Shown here in pieces: positions 20,472 through 32,696 of a DNA stretch of 64,000 nucleotides (positions within the stretch are counted from its first letter, which is position 1; every line of letters begins with the position of its first letter). The stretch is from Podospora comata (lineage: Eukaryota > Ascomycota > Sordariomycetes > Sordariales > Podosporaceae). The position numbers were made by a program, and so were the translations under genes. The notes beneath the pieces were generated by a model. That model was not told the origin of the DNA. It made no database searches and saw only the letters and a list, made by a program, of their open reading frames with translations. The stretch is from positions 4,216,001-4,280,000 of the forward strand of contig CP071493.1 of the NCBI GenBank assembly GCA_017354895.1. Direction: 5' to 3'.

Positions 20472-23400
20472 ATGGATGATGAGTTTGACGAGACCTTTGA
20501 TTTTGATGACGACTTGATCGCACTCACTCAGGTCGCCGAAGCCGAAGCGGCGGCGGCAGCAAATTCCACTGCTCACAGGCCTCAAGAGTCTGCTGTCAGA
20601 ACGCCAGGAACTCTTCCTTCAGTACCTGCAGCAGCCCGGGTAAATACGGCAGCTGCAATCTCGGAATTCGACGATTTGCCATCAGATGCATTTGACAGTT
20701 CCCCACAGCCACCAAACAACCAGAAGCGGCCGAGTCAAGTGCCGCCTCCAAGAGCTACTCCTATATCCCAAGGACAAGGACAAGGCTTCCGGCAAACAAC
20801 ACTCTGGGGAGGCACTGCGCGGCAGGGCAGCATTCGGCCATCACAGGTGACTAAGAGTCACCCATTCCGCGCTGACCTGCCCCCAGAGATACCCACTCAT
20901 CATGAACTCAATGACTGTGAGCTTTCAACATGGGTCTATCCGTTGAACTTGGGCTCAATTCGAGACTACCAGTTTACCATTGTCAACAGTGCTCTGTTCA
21001 ACAACACACTTGTGGCTCTGCCCACCGGTCTGGGCAAAACTTTCATCGCCGCCACGGTTATGCTCAATTTCTATCGATGGACCAAACGAGGCAAAATCGT
21101 ATTCGTCGCACCCACCAAACCCTTGGCATCCCAGCAGGTCAAGGCTTGTCTCGACGTTGCGGGTATCCCACGGTCCGAGGCAACACTCCTAACAGGAGAG
21201 ACGGCTCCGGCTTTACGTGAGGCTGAATGGGAGACCAAGCGGCTATTTTTTATGACGCCGCAAACACTTCAAAATGATTTGTCTAAAGGCTACGCAGATC
21301 CAAAGTCGGTTGTTCTTCTGGTAGTCGATGAAGCCCATCGAGCCACAGGCGACTACGCCTACGTGAAAGTAATAGAATTCCTCCGCCGATTCTCACAGAG
21401 TTTCAGGGTTCTTGCACTTACGGCAACTCCCGGATCCTCCGTGGAAGGCGTCCAAAATGTCATTGATAATCTCGGTATCTCCCACATCGAAATCAGAACA
21501 GAAGAGTCTTTGGATATTCGACAATACGTTCACTCGAGAGACACCAAAACGATTACACTCGACCCATCCGACGAGATGATGGAAGTGAGAGGCCTCTTTT
21601 CCAAAGCCCTCCAGCCTCTGGTCGACAAGTTGAGCGCCCAGAATATTTACTTTGGAAGGGATCCCATGAGTCTGACTACCTATGGCCTGATGAAATCGAG
21701 AAGCGACTGGCTTGCCGGAGCTGGCAGACACGCAAACCAGGGATTAAAGTTTGCCATGTTCACCGTGTTCAGCATTCTTCAGAGCCTGGCGCACTCGATA
21801 AAGTTGTTAAATTTCCACGGGATCAAGCCATTTTATCACAACCTGTTGGAGTTTCGCAATTCCGAGGAGGAAAAGGGGGGAAAGGGTTCCAGCATGAGGC
21901 GGCAGGTCATCAATGACGAAAGCTTCAAAAAGATGATGACCATGATCGAGAAATGGATGAAATTGGACGGCTTCAGTGGGCATCCCAAGCTGGATTGTCT
22001 CTGCGAGACTCTTTTGCATCACTTTATGGATGCCAGGGAAGGGTCCAGCACAAGAGCCATCGTCTTCAGCGAGTATCGAGACAGCGCCGAGGAGATTGTG
22101 CGAGTTTTAAACAGCAAACCTTTGCTCAGCGCCACAGTCTTTGTGGGTCAAGCAGATTCCAAGAGAAGTGAAGGTATGAAGCAAAAGCAGCAGATTGAAA
22201 CGATTGAGAAGTTCAAGAACGGCCAGTACAATGTTCTCGTCGCCACATCCATCGGCGAAGAAGGTCTCGACATTGGCCAAGTTGATCTCATCGTCTGTTA
22301 TGACGCGTCATCCTCTCCGATCCGCATGTTGCAGCGAATGGGACGCACGGGGAGAAAGAGGGCAGGCAAAATTGTGCTTCTCTTGATGAAGGGAAAGGAA
22401 CAGGAGAAGTTTTTGGAGGCGAAGGACAACTACGCAAGAATGCAGCAGCTCATCTGTGATGGCGATAGTTTCAACTTCCGGCATGACCTATCTACGCGAA
22501 TTATCCCAAGAGATATAAAGCCAGAAGTTGATAAGCGCATGGTGGAGATACCGATTGAGAACACACAGGATCCCTCCCTGCCTGAGCCTAAAAAAGCAGG
22601 AGCCCGGAAGAAAGCATCGAAGAAAAAGTTCAACATGCCCGATGGTGTAGAGACTGGGTTCGTCAAGGCATCCGATTTCTTTGGGAAAGCAGCTGCCAAA
22701 AAAACAGCACCACCCAAACCGGTCGAGCCGCAGGAGACTGACGAGATCGTGGAACCACCTCCTCTTGGAAAGGTCGTTTTGAGCAAAGCGCAGATCGAGG
22801 AATTGGACAGACGGTATCGGAGTCTGCCAGGAAATGCAAATGCCGAGGTTGGGTCTATCGATTTTGGTGCTCATTCTCAGAGATTCCTGCGGCCAACATC
22901 CCTTGTGAGACATGGCAAGAAGACAAAACGATTTGTCAAGCTAATGAAAAAGTTGGGAGACAGCCAGGACCCCTTCGAAAAGTTCACAGCACCATATGGA
23001 GATACTGACATGTCTAACTGGGGGGTTCTTCCAGTCCCCATCTTTGCGTCAGATACGGACGCTTCTGAAGAAGAAGACTCAGCTGGAACAGGGACGGGTG
23101 GCAACCGAAACAAAAAGCGCAAAGTGCTTGCAGCAAGGCCTGATGAGGAAAGCGAAGAGGAAGATGGGGATGGATTGGAGACTGATTCACCTCCAGCTCG
23201 CAAGAGGAGTGCTGGAGGCAAGAAGGCAGCAAAGAGGAAAGGCCGGGTGGCGCGGAAACTGGACGAAATAGGGGATGACTGTATGCGGACGAGTGATATG
23301 GAGATTACGGATGGGTCAGACGATGGTGCCGACCTAGAAGATTTTGTCGTCGACGATGATGCGGACCTGTTCGGCTCGAGTGCCAATCAAAAGTCAACAA

Positions 23401-23669
23401 AGTCGAGGACACCTGGCTCTGCAAAGAAGCAGCCGTCAGCAGAAGAAAAACCTTTCTTCGAACCCATGGATTTTACTGCGACGCAGGATTCAGATGAGGA
23501 GATGCCGGATATCACGGAGCTGCTGAAGTCGTCGGTGAAGAAAACGAAGCATAGCATGGCGGCGACAGCTTTTGGCACAGAGGGTAAGGAGGATCTGTCG
23601 CCGGAGCCGACGACGCCACGGAAGAAGAAAAGGCGGATCTTTGTTGCTGACAGTGATGATGATGAGTGA
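20472..23669 (+). CDS. mph1: ATP-dependent 3'-5' DNA helicase MPH1 (FANCM family)
   Basis: Single-exon 1,065 aa DEAH-box translocase that remodels replication forks and unwinds D-loops, limiting crossovers. Motif I is LPTGLGKT (about 181-188), motif II DEAH (about 285-288), motif [11 protein letters not shown] (about 315) and motif [15 protein letters not shown] (about 620). Between the two RecA lobes is the helical insert typical of FANCM/Hef helicases (about 380-480). An acidic N terminus with Asp/Glu runs precedes the helicase, and the 400-residue C-terminal tail is rich in acidic patches and Lys/Arg clusters, ending FVADSDDDE. The start is the first ATG after a pyrimidine-rich leader. All core motifs look intact, so activity is expected. 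Confidence 0.95.
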   Translation: MDDEFDETFDFDDDLIALTQVAEAEAAAAANSTAHRPQESAVRTPGTLPSVPAAARVNTAAAISEFDDLPSDAFDSSPQPPNNQKRPSQVPPPRATPISQGQGQGFRQTTLWGGTARQGSIRPSQVTKSHPFRADLPPEIPTHHELNDCELSTWVYPLNLGSIRDYQFTIVNSALFNNTLVALPTGLGKTFIAATVMLNFYRWTKRGKIVFVAPTKPLASQQVKACLDVAGIPRSEATLLTGETAPALREAEWETKRLFFMTPQTLQNDLSKGYADPKSVVLLVVDEAHRATGDYAYVKVIEFLRRFSQSFRVLALTATPGSSVEGVQNVIDNLGISHIEIRTEESLDIRQYVHSRDTKTITLDPSDEMMEVRGLFSKALQPLVDKLSAQNIYFGRDPMSLTTYGLMKSRSDWLAGAGRHANQGLKFAMFTVFSILQSLAHSIKLLNFHGIKPFYHNLLEFRNSEEEKGGKGSSMRRQVINDESFKKMMTMIEKWMKLDGFSGHPKLDCLCETLLHHFMDAREGSSTRAIVFSEYRDSAEEIVRVLNSKPLLSATVFVGQADSKRSEGMKQKQQIETIEKFKNGQYNVLVATSIGEEGLDIGQVDLIVCYDASSSPIRMLQRMGRTGRKRAGKIVLLLMKGKEQEKFLEAKDNYARMQQLICDGDSFNFRHDLSTRIIPRDIKPEVDKRMVEIPIENTQDPSLPEPKKAGARKKASKKKFNMPDGVETGFVKASDFFGKAAAKKTAPPKPVEPQETDEIVEPPPLGKVVLSKAQIEELDRRYRSLPGNANAEVGSIDFGAHSQRFLRPTSLVRHGKKTKRFVKLMKKLGDSQDPFEKFTAPYGDTDMSNWGVLPVPIFASDTDASEEEDSAGTGTGGNRNKKRKVLAARPDEESEEEDGDGLETDSPPARKRSAGGKKAAKRKGRVARKLDEIGDDCMRTSDMEITDGSDDGADLEDFVVDDDADLFGSSANQKSTKSRTPGSAKKQPSAEEKPFFEPMDFTATQDSDEEMPDITELLKSSVKKTKHSMAATAFGTEGKEDLSPEPTTPRKKKRRIFVADSDDDE

Positions 23670-23893
23670 GCCTCTCGATGGTTGGATGGGGTGGCATTTT
23701 TACAAGTATATGAAGCATTGGATTACAGACACGTGAAGAAAACTGAAATTAGAGCAAATTCCCAAAATATATTTTTTGGATTATATGATCTTAAATATAA
23801 CCATCACAGAGCAACTTGTGTTTACCTATGTAACTACTATCTCGTTAACCCTTTTCCCCCTCTATCGTACAACAATAAGGTATACCTCACCCA

Positions 23894-24900
23894 TCAAACA
23901 CAAACCAGCCTCCTTGCGGTGTTCAACACAGGAGGAGGGAAATACCTCTCCTTGCAAGGCCTGTATCTCCCCGGGACAAGAGAAACCTCCCTCCCACCTA
24001 CAATCCTGATCTCCCCCCATTGGCCTCCCCCTGCACGGTTCAACCGCCGCCTCTTGACCTCGATCTCGCCTAACCTTTCAGCGATGGCAAAGAGATCGTA
24101 ACCTTCCTTTCCTACATCGAATAATTCCCTCTGGCTCTTGACGAAATTCTCCAGCACCCACCTCTTTTGGTCAGAGAGGAGGGAGGAGGAGGTGTGTTTG
24201 TGGATGCCGTGCCAGGTCATCTTGTTGAGCTGGGCTGCCAGCCAGGGGTTTTGGCTGTGAGGTCGAGGCAGACTTTGTGGTGTTTAGTTAGGAGGTTGAG
24301 GAGGAGGGTTTGGTCGGGGGTTGTTTGGGGGAGGAGGAGGAAGGTTTTGAGTTGGGAGAGGGGGGAGAGGGTTGTGGGGGAGGTGTAGTGGGTGTAATTG
24401 GGGTGGGAGGTGGTGCAGGTTTTGGACTTGGAGGGGGTTGGGGATCGTCTTGGGTGGTAGTAGACTAGCTTTGGGGTGGAGCGGATTGCTGTTGTGGCGG
24501 TGGTTGTGGGTTGCTGAGATACACCGCGGTAGGATGGGGTGTTGTCTGCCACGGGGTTGGGCCGAGAGAGGGAGTGGGTTGTGATCTCACTGTGGTGGTT
24601 CGTGCCTGATTGCTTTTGGACGGAGCTGCTTGGGTTACTCTTGCGGGTGTTGACAGCAGGTGTTATTGACTTTTTGGCCTGTTATAAAGCGTCAGTCTTT
24701 GCTGCCTCCAGTTTCTCTAGAATGTCAGTGTTACCGTGAAGGTATGAGACTGTTTCGAAATAGAAATGGGGAATAGGGCAAGAGTAAGTGGACCTACCGT
24801 GCGTATTTATTGAGCCTCTCTCTGGCAGTTGTTGTTTGGCAGTCGACTTGTTGTCTTTACCTGACGCCCAGCGTCTCAGACTCAAGAAGGTGAATGCCAT
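23894..24900 (-). CDS. Uncharacterised gene candidate with intron and apparent frameshift
   Basis: Three minus-strand pieces look related. A start exon (ATG at 24900, MAFTFLSLRRWASG, Arg-rich and mitochondrial-signal-like) ends near a GTAGGT donor at about 24797. A Pro/Thr/Ser-rich open stretch (24552..24217 and upstream) ends in LLTKHHKVCLDLTAK. A frame one base off begins at about 24,250 and reads NPWLAAQLNKMTWHGIHKHT, then a charged helical segment (LLSDQKRWVLENFVKSQREL) down to a stop at 23894. The last two read like one protein broken by one base in an A4C4 run. The acceptor after the first exon is uncertain; an in-phase CAG lies near 24,606. I do not recognise a family. The frame break could be a sequence error, a real lesion or an unseen intron, and the whole model may be wrong. 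Confidence 0.35.
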
Positions 24901-27900
24901 TGTTGTCCAGGGCCGGTGTGTGTGATATTCCGAGCCAACCAACAACCTACTCAAAAGAAATCAAACAAACCCTTCTGCCAAAAAAAAATAACCGAAACAG
25001 GACAGCCGTCAAGACAGAATCTCATTTTTGGTGTTCAATGGGTGCAGATGGGGATGGGAGTGGAGGTTCTTCCATAACCAACTCATGAAGGGCCCAACTT
25101 CTTAAATACGACGTTTTAATCGAGCAGCTCGATGTCAAAACAATGCATTGTTACGAATGACAAAACAATGGACAAAGAAAACTAGCCAAATTTATTGTCA
25201 TTAATGGTCCTGCCAACCGCCCGGCAACAACAACTCATCCATTGTCGAAGCATCCAAGCTATGCACCTCAGATACTGTTCCACTGAGATTTCAATATGTC
25301 TGAGTGAGTGTGTATTTGTACAAAAGTTTTCAGCTGCTGAATGGCCCTGCAGAGATATGTTGATATGGTTATTGTAGGATAAGGGTCATGATGAACATAG
25401 TGCTAAACCACATCAAAGACAACAGTGTGTCCTAAGCTAAACAGTGAAAATCGATAAATAGTGCTGCTGCGAACTACCGATTTGGACAACAGTATTGTAG
25501 AATTCTTTCTTTATCTGAAAACCTCAATCATAGTTTTCCACAATAGACCTTCAAAGATGACCGGAAGAAGAAAAATTGGGACCACTGACGATACACCACG
25601 TCCTGCTCAGGAAGAGTGTAGCTGTGGGCAGTGATCTAATGCCTTCACTCAGGCGACAGAAACATCAGCAGCACTCCAACGGGAGATACCTGAGTCGGGT
25701 CCTGACTGTTCTGGGTCATGTCCAGACAAGCCACAGGAATCTACTCGCGAGAAGCCGGCTTATCTCCCACACCCCCATAGACTTTGGCCTGCCCCCGAAC
25801 ACGGTTCAGTATCGATGGGAAACTTCCGGTTCGGTTAGACAGCAACCACGGCCTCGGCAGCTGCATCACCAAAATCAACATCAGCAGCAGCCTGAAGCAG
25901 CATCAGACGCAGCGTCCATGGTCAACTACACAACTGCGCCTTATTATCAAATCACACATGAACAAAACAAGCCACAGAACCGGTAACCACCAAAGAGCTC
26001 CGGTTTATCCTACTATCATCAACACCTTAGGCATCGCTCCTTCTCCCACTCCGAGACGTCCAACAAGCCAGCACCTCTAGGCTGTAGCCGAAACCACTTG
26101 GTTGGCGTCGCCAGTGCTGTCAGATCTGGAGTGATATCCGGCTGCAATCTCCGGTATATCGTCATATTGGGCAAAGTAGGGTAGGGTCGTAGTAATGCTA
26201 TCCTCGTGCTGGGTTGGGCATGCTCACATCTTCTTGGCGTTGCTCTTTGATCAAACAACACCATTAATAGCCACGCCTCCGGTGGCAGAGCCGCATGGCA
26301 AAGGAGGCTCGAGGATGAATCCAGGGGCTGTTAGGAACTTGTGGGCAGTATGGGAGGGAGACCTTCCCCGGCACCTGGGCCATAAGCTTGTTGGAGGTGG
26401 TGATCAGACCGGGCAACTTCACTAACTTCCTCCCAATGAAGACTTTGGTAGCTTGACAAATATCCCAATGAAGACATATCTTGTCCCAGAACAGTGGATC
26501 GCGAAACGATGATCCTAGGTTGCGTCCTTCCGAAGGGTGGTCGTGAATGTCATGGCCCTCCTTTTCACGCCACTTTCTCTCTTTTTCTGTTGCCTGACCC
26601 CCACGGTCGTGCTGTTTGCTCGTTATGAGAACTTTCAGAAGCTAGACTAGAATAGATTTTGGCTACATATTGCAAGACAGCAATATCCCAGAGTCCTGCC
26701 ACACCGAACAACAGCATTACCCCGCTTGCGGCTCTTCTTGAAATGTGAATTTGTTGGCGAGCGGGGAAAGGGAGAGAGAATATTTGCCTTGTCTTGCACA
26801 AGGCCTTTGCAGAACGGGCTCGCCACAGGTCGTCCAGTCGTTGACGGACGCGGCAGTCATACGAAGCACGACGAAAAAGAATACAGAAGCCTAAGCGGGA
26901 ACAAATATACTGCGGGGGAAGTTGCATCAACGTTGAGGCTCCCGTTTCTCTAGCATCCCATTGGTAGACCTAGGAGATGTTGAGTAATCAAGATGTTCGA
27001 CTGTGTTTGTCGATGGGATGGTGTCTGTGCCATGCGACGTGGATGTTCCCCAATCGCCTCGCTTGGATGGATCGAGAGCTTGGGAGAATGGGGATGGGAA
27101 CGAGTCGGATGACGAGGGGGATGATGACGGGGGCACTGGCGGCTTTGGGCATTGGCTCATGCTGGCCATCCCCAGTAATCCCCAGACCGCTCCGTGGCCT
27201 GTGTCCCTACCCAAGGCGAGCCAAGCATTTCTATCAGCCCTACAGGAACCTGAGCGGAGACGGTGGGAAGCGGGCTTGGAATCTGCTGCAGCACAGCATC
27301 TGCATCTGTCCTTCTGGTGCCCTTCAAGCCCTCTGGCCGACAGCTTCTGCGCACGTCCGTAACATTCCCATCCAGCCCATGCTATCCCGATGTACTGATG
27401 TAGCCATCCAATGCAATGTTTGTCAGTCATCCGGTCATCTGAGTCCTGGTATGTTATCGAGAGGTTGGGGGCCGCATCTTCACGTTTGAGTGGGCGATGG
27501 CTTGAGCCGCAATGCCGCATTCTGCTTCAGGTTTCTGGCTTTCTCGCCATGTTGCTTGCCGTCATTGGCTGGCAAGGAACCTACATCTGTGAGTCCTGGA
27601 GATTCAGATTGCGAGACGTTGCAGCCCACTGGTGGCTGAGCTGTGGGGTTCGGCAAGCTCGATGAACGGACCACCGCTTATTCGTGGTGGAGGTGTCCAC
27701 TTGTCTATGGTGATATCAGTTGGGTTCGTGAGGAGGTTGTGGAGCAGACGAGATTGCAGAGATAATGCTGTTTGATGAGAGATGGGCGGCGCAGACGTTT
27801 AGATCTCGAGCCGAACAGGTCGCTGATGACAAGCGGCGGTTGAAATGAAAGCTCTGCACGGCACAGCAACAGCTCATCTGCGACTCTGCAACTCTGCGAC

Positions 27901-29007
27901 ACCGCGAAAGCGACAAGCCACAGACATCAAAGGGCGGTTCCTGTGGCCCCTGAATGTTCCTGCGCATTGTCGCCCGGAACGCTGGGATGGCCTCTCCCGT
28001 TGCCATACCCCTTTTGATTGCCCTCATGACAGCCAAAAAGACCCATCGGATTTTCCTTGATGGTTTCTCTAAAGACCACGAAACGGTTGACGTGTTTATT
28101 GTGATTGAGTGAAAGGGACTTCGTCATGACCTGCGCGGCCGAGACTGATATTGAGGGGGGAAATCTGTCTGCCTCAGTGATGCGAGAACGAGAGCGCCCA
28201 GAGTGGGGTATGTTAGAGCAAGACCTGTACAAATGTCGACTGTTAGGGTTTGTTGCAGCGAGGGTCCTGCGAGGGGAAGCGGTGTGTTAGCAAGACATTT
28301 GTCCCGCATTAACAGCACCACGCCAAACGATACCAACTGGAACCGTGCAGCAGCTATCGTTACTGGGAGAGGGTGGCATTGGGGGCATTGGGAACGAGTG
28401 GTGGCATTGGATGCTTTTTCGGCGACACAATTGGAAAGGATTCAGGGCTGGCCAATCAGATAGGTCTGCTGCGCCCTGCCTCAGACCCACATCTTGCCAG
28501 GGACCCCAGTCGGCACAGCAGGCAGCAGTGTCCAAAAGGCTCCACGCATTTCTCATCATCCCTTCGGTCCCAACGACAGTCCTCGTCCACGTCCTCAGAA
28601 CCCACGCCCCTTCTCGCGACAAACCTCTCTTTCTTCCCCATCTCATTCCATCCCATCCCATTCATCCCATCATCTGTTTTTATCAGCAGAAAACCTCTGC
28701 CCCAGACAACCTCAGGCCACCATCCGCCGTCAACGGGCCGCTCTCCTTGGCTTGCTGTGTGAGGCGTTGCTGAGCTAAGACCATTACACCGGCCGCCCAT
28801 TTACCACCGCGTCTGCCCACTCCCATCGCCCCTTTGCTATAGGACCCCGTTCCCCTTCGGCCGTCGTCTTCTTCCTTACATAACGCCCTTCCTTTGAACA
28901 CCTTCCTGCGACCGACACATCCGCCGTCGTTGTGACGCCAGGTCTTGGATTCCATTGCGAGCTTGCTGTCCCTGGCGCCTCCTCTACAACCTTCGTCATT
29001 CACACAG

Positions 29008-29228
29008 GTAAGGACCTAGAACCCCCTCCCCTTCCCTCTCATCTTCTTCCCTTCTCTATCTAGCTCCAGTCCACGTCGGTCTGGGCATCGTGACATCTGG
29101 CTGCAACTCGTCTGGGTATTGGCCAATCCCGCCCTCGAACACAAAGTCCTATCTGCAGAAAGTGCGCGTGGTAGATCGCTGCATTCGGAATATCCTGCTT
29201 CTGTGACTCACATCCTCTCGTCTCTCAG
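29008..29228 (+). other. Probable leader intron of the C2H2 regulator
   Basis: A CACACAG/GTAAGG donor at 29008 and a pyrimidine-rich TCTCTCAG acceptor ending at 29228 would remove 221 nt from the 5' leader. This is read from signals only; no transcript evidence is available. Confidence 0.4.
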
Positions 29229-29235
29229 CCTTACA

Positions 29236-29253
29236 ATGGAATACATTGCATGA
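29236..29253 (+). promoter_or_regulatory. Five-codon upstream ORF in the C2H2 regulator leader
   Basis: An ATG at 29236 opens a frame of five codons (MEYIA) closed by TGA, 86 nt before the main ATG. It sits just after the proposed leader-intron acceptor and would be met first by scanning ribosomes, so it could dampen translation. The effect is inferred. Confidence 0.45.
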
Positions 29254-29339
29254 TTGAAAACTGACAAGAGGACCTGCCACAGTGCTCTATCTCGCGCTCT
29301 CTCAAAAGACCCAGGTTTCACCCCGCATCTACCGCAGCC

Positions 29340-31682
29340 ATGTCCTCCAACCCCCGTAGGACGCCCATGACTCGGCCGGACTCGAGAGGCCTTTCTCTTA
29401 AGACCAACACCCTCCAGAAGGGAGCGACCTTTCACTCTCCCACGAGTTCTACCTCGACCACAGAGAACGTCTTTAGACCACCATCTCTGCCACGCCGATC
29501 GCAGTCGAACCTGGACGATGTCATTGATTCCCATCGCCGCCGTGCCGCCTTGACCTTGGACGAGTTTGATAGAACGCTTGCCGGTCTTTCCATCAGCGAC
29601 TCGCCTTCCTCAGCGGCTGCGCGCAAGATTCTTCGCGAAGACAGCCCGCCCATTCCCCGTGGAATTCTCAACCACACCTTGGATACTGTCATGGCCAAAG
29701 GGAAGGAGGTGGAACGCAAAGTACTGCGCCCTCGCACTCGCCGAACTTCTCGACATCACGACTCCGACAGCGGTCTTGGCACCTCTATTGCTTCCACTAA
29801 CGAAAAAATTGCTGCGAAGAAGCAAACAGTCGCAAAGACCACTGCTGTCACTAGATCTGCCGCCGCCACTCGCACGACCACAGCTACCACCACACAAGTG
29901 CTCGGTCAGCGTGCCAACAACCGCATTTGCGAACACACACTCAAGCCACTCCTTGGCAAGCCGGAATTCAAGGATTTCCACCCACTTCTGCTCGAGTGCC
30001 CAAAGAAAATTCAAGACAAGGAGATCGTCTGCCTTAGAGATCTTGAGAGGACACTTCTTCTTGTCGCACCAGTGAGTGATTTCGAGAACGACACTGCCAC
30101 CAAGAGTGATACTTACCGTGTTTTACTCTCAAAGGAGAGAACCAAATCTGCTGGCCTGTATCTCGACTTCTGCCTGACCACCATTCAGTGCATCCAGGCC
30201 ACTGTTGAGTACCTCAGCGACCGTGAGCAGACTCGGCCACGCGACGTGCCGTATAGCAGCGGCTATTTTATCGACCTGGTTGATCAGATCCGCCACTACG
30301 CCCAGCAACTTTCCGAGGCCAAAGAGAAGGGAGAGAACGACGAGATGGATGTTGATCCGTATGGCTGCTCCACTGTACACGAACTGATTGTGCCGCTTGC
30401 TAACTGGTATTTTAGCACTGACGAGATCAAACTTCACGGTGGAATCCACATCAACGGCCGCCCCGCCGAGCTGGTTCGCATCAAGAAGAACGGCAAAATG
30501 ATTTCCATGGCTACCGGCGAACCTATCGAGTCGATTGAGGAAGAGAGCAGCGGCGCGGTCAGGATTAAGCGCTCGGCCAGTGAGGAGCTCGAAGATGAGG
30601 AAGAGATCATGCGCTCCATGGCCAGGCGAAAGAAGAATGCTACACCCGAGGAGCTCGCGCCCAAGAAGTGCCGAGAGCACGGCTGCAACAAGGAGTTCAA
30701 GCGGCCTTGCGACTTGACCAAGCATGAAAAGACACACTCTCGGCCCTGGAAGTGTCCCGTCACTACCTGCAAGTACCACGAGTATGGATGGCCAACGGAA
30801 AAGGAGATGGATCGCCACCACAATGACAAGCACTCTGCGGCGCCCCCCATGTTTGAGTGTTATTACAAGCCATGCCCGTACAAGTCCAAGCGGGAATCCA
30901 ACTGCAAGCAGCACATGGAGAAGGCACATGGCTGGACCTACGTTCGGACCAAGACCAATGGCAAGAAGCCTGGCTCCAGCATTGCTGGTGGCTCTACCCA
31001 CCCCACGCCCCAACTTGGCCATATTTCCACCCCCTCGAGCGACATGAGCGCTGGGGTCGCTACTCCTCCTGATGATTGGAGCCACATCTATTCCAGCGGC
31101 CTGGAGTTCCCCACCTATATGCCCGACTCTGATTTCGGCATGATCCCTCAAGAGCTCCATCTTGAGTACTCTCCGGTTGATAACCCTACTCCTTCCACTG
31201 ACTCTGGCATGGACCACAGCTCTGCCTACCAGGATATCTCCACAGATTTCACACTCTATGAGGATATTTACAGTGCCAATGTGCAGCTCCCTACACCCAT
31301 GCACGCCAATATCTATGACAAGCCCATGGAACCACAGTTTACCCCTTTCACCGGTGCCGAACTCTGCCCGCTACCTGCCCAGCTCTCACCCATCGGCCAA
31401 GCGAACGCTATGCTCTTTACTCCCACCTCGATGGTCGATGAGGGTTTCGATGACCAACACGAGCTTGCCGCCATGACCAATATGGCCAGCGGCGGGGATT
31501 TCATCCTTTTCCCCAACCAGGCTGGTGTTTCCAAGCCCATGTACAATGACTCCCTGTTTGCGACAGATCTCCCGCTCCAGGGCATGGGTACCGGTTACTC
31601 TCAGCCTTCCACTCAAGATCTGATTAGCGGATTCCACGTTGACTGGTCAGCACATGACTTGAGCGCCTACCTTCCTCAGTAA
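29340..31682 (+). CDS. C2H2 zinc-finger transcription factor
   Basis: Single-exon 780 aa. Residues 1-190 are Ser/Thr/Arg-rich and disordered. A globular helical region of about 195-345 (CLRDLERTLLL, YLDFCLTTIQCIQATVEYLS) precedes the fingers and is not a motif I can name. About 442-530 holds C2H2 units: CREHGCNKEFKRPCDLTKH, then CPVTTCKYHEYGWPTEKEMD, then CYYKPCPYKSKRESNCKQH, with Cys/His spacings close to the TFIIIA type but long loops in the second. Acidic and Pro/Ser/Thr-rich sequence follows to LSAYLPQ, suiting an activation domain. The ATG at 29340 has a GCAGCCATG context. This architecture is conserved in Pezizomycotina as an uncharacterised C2H2 regulator; I do not assign a symbol. A leader intron and a short uORF are proposed upstream. 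Confidence 0.82.
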   Translation: MSSNPRRTPMTRPDSRGLSLKTNTLQKGATFHSPTSSTSTTENVFRPPSLPRRSQSNLDDVIDSHRRRAALTLDEFDRTLAGLSISDSPSSAAARKILREDSPPIPRGILNHTLDTVMAKGKEVERKVLRPRTRRTSRHHDSDSGLGTSIASTNEKIAAKKQTVAKTTAVTRSAAATRTTTATTTQVLGQRANNRICEHTLKPLLGKPEFKDFHPLLLECPKKIQDKEIVCLRDLERTLLLVAPVSDFENDTATKSDTYRVLLSKERTKSAGLYLDFCLTTIQCIQATVEYLSDREQTRPRDVPYSSGYFIDLVDQIRHYAQQLSEAKEKGENDEMDVDPYGCSTVHELIVPLANWYFSTDEIKLHGGIHINGRPAELVRIKKNGKMISMATGEPIESIEEESSGAVRIKRSASEELEDEEEIMRSMARRKKNATPEELAPKKCREHGCNKEFKRPCDLTKHEKTHSRPWKCPVTTCKYHEYGWPTEKEMDRHHNDKHSAAPPMFECYYKPCPYKSKRESNCKQHMEKAHGWTYVRTKTNGKKPGSSIAGGSTHPTPQLGHISTPSSDMSAGVATPPDDWSHIYSSGLEFPTYMPDSDFGMIPQELHLEYSPVDNPTPSTDSGMDHSSAYQDISTDFTLYEDIYSANVQLPTPMHANIYDKPMEPQFTPFTGAELCPLPAQLSPIGQANAMLFTPTSMVDEGFDDQHELAAMTNMASGGDFILFPNQAGVSKPMYNDSLFATDLPLQGMGTGYSQPSTQDLISGFHVDWSAHDLSAYLPQ

Positions 31683-32696
31683 ATCAGAGGATCCTGCGCG
31701 TGGGACTACCAGATCTCGCGAGTAGGCCTGTATATTGGCGTTAATGGAAAATTGGAGATTGTTGGGAAATAATTCTCCCGGCCTGTTTGCTGTTTTTTAT
31801 GATGTAATGAAGTGGGACATTAGCGATTTTGGGATTGGAGAGAAGAGAAGCTGAGAACGGAACTTCCAGGCAGAATATCTGGGACGACTCTACTCTTACT
31901 CTATTTTTGTATTTTTCCATAGCTGGTTTTGCCTGTTTAATCGACAGCTGACCCCCGTTTGGGGTTTTCATACTGCTATACACATTCCTTTTCTTCCACA
32001 AGCAACCAACCACCACCAAGACTGCGAATGTTGGGTCAAAGGACTGTGAAGTGGATGGACATAGTTTCAACAATGGCAGGAGACAACGGCCATTCATACC
32101 GGCTCTAGGTAGTTTTAGATAGAGATCATGGCTTTTTATACAATAACAAAGAAGCTTGGAACTACTATTTTGTCCACATCCATCACGATGTGTTTCTGTT
32201 AGCGGAGAGTGTGGGTGTTATACACAAGCAAGAGGGTGCTTTTCCGGAGCTAGATACCAGATGTCTTGAGCAAGCTCCTCCAACTACCTTATTTCGATTG
32301 CCTTTCAGACCTGTTCGGGGTTTAAATAGGCGTCAAAGGACAATTGCCAGTATTATAAAATCACCCAAGGTAGTTATACAGATGCTTTTCAATTCTGTTT
32401 ACATAGGTGTCGATAAACAGAGCATGTACGGATAGTTCTGTGGAATTCATTTTGTTATTTCGGAACAGGCGGGAATGATGGTGATGGTGGAGATGCCTGG
32501 GACTTGTGACCTTGGGGATTCCTTGTTGGTCCCGCAGTAGTTTCTGGCTTTTCCCGAGACTGGAACGGGATGGATAGATAGGTAATCATGTGAGTCATTT
32601 GGTATAGATACCCATCAAATTACCCCTCATCAACCTTGCCGCGGCATTTCCGTTTCGAACTTGAACTTGTTTTTGGGACCGATCCAATCTGTCACA
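31683..32696. other. Intergenic region between the C2H2 regulator and the MarR-GNAT gene
   Basis: About 1 kb, AT-rich at 31.8-32.4 kb, fitting the zinc-finger gene 3' UTR and then the promoter of the downstream gene on the same strand. No coding frame or repeat is supported. Confidence 0.45.

Larger units (their letters stand above)
24901..29339. other. Gene-poor intergenic region upstream of the C2H2 regulator
   Basis: About 4.4 kb without a supported gene. The left part (25.0-25.6 kb) is AT-rich. The middle (26.0-28.3 kb) has open frames of up to 197 aa, but they overlap on both strands and show no domain. The right part (28.5-29.3 kb) becomes pyrimidine-rich and fits the promoter and leader of the zinc-finger gene at 29340. 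A large regulatory region or non-coding transcripts are possible, but nothing specific was seen. Confidence 0.4.

Noticed and set aside
26927-27520. 197-aa minus-strand frame in the large intergenic region
   Set aside because: Overlapped by equally long + strand frames, with no hydrophobic, catalytic or repeat pattern and no clear start context.
30129-31304. 391-aa frame antisense to the C2H2 regulator
   Set aside because: It lies wholly opposite a well-supported coding exon and has no recognised domain; it is a codon-bias shadow.
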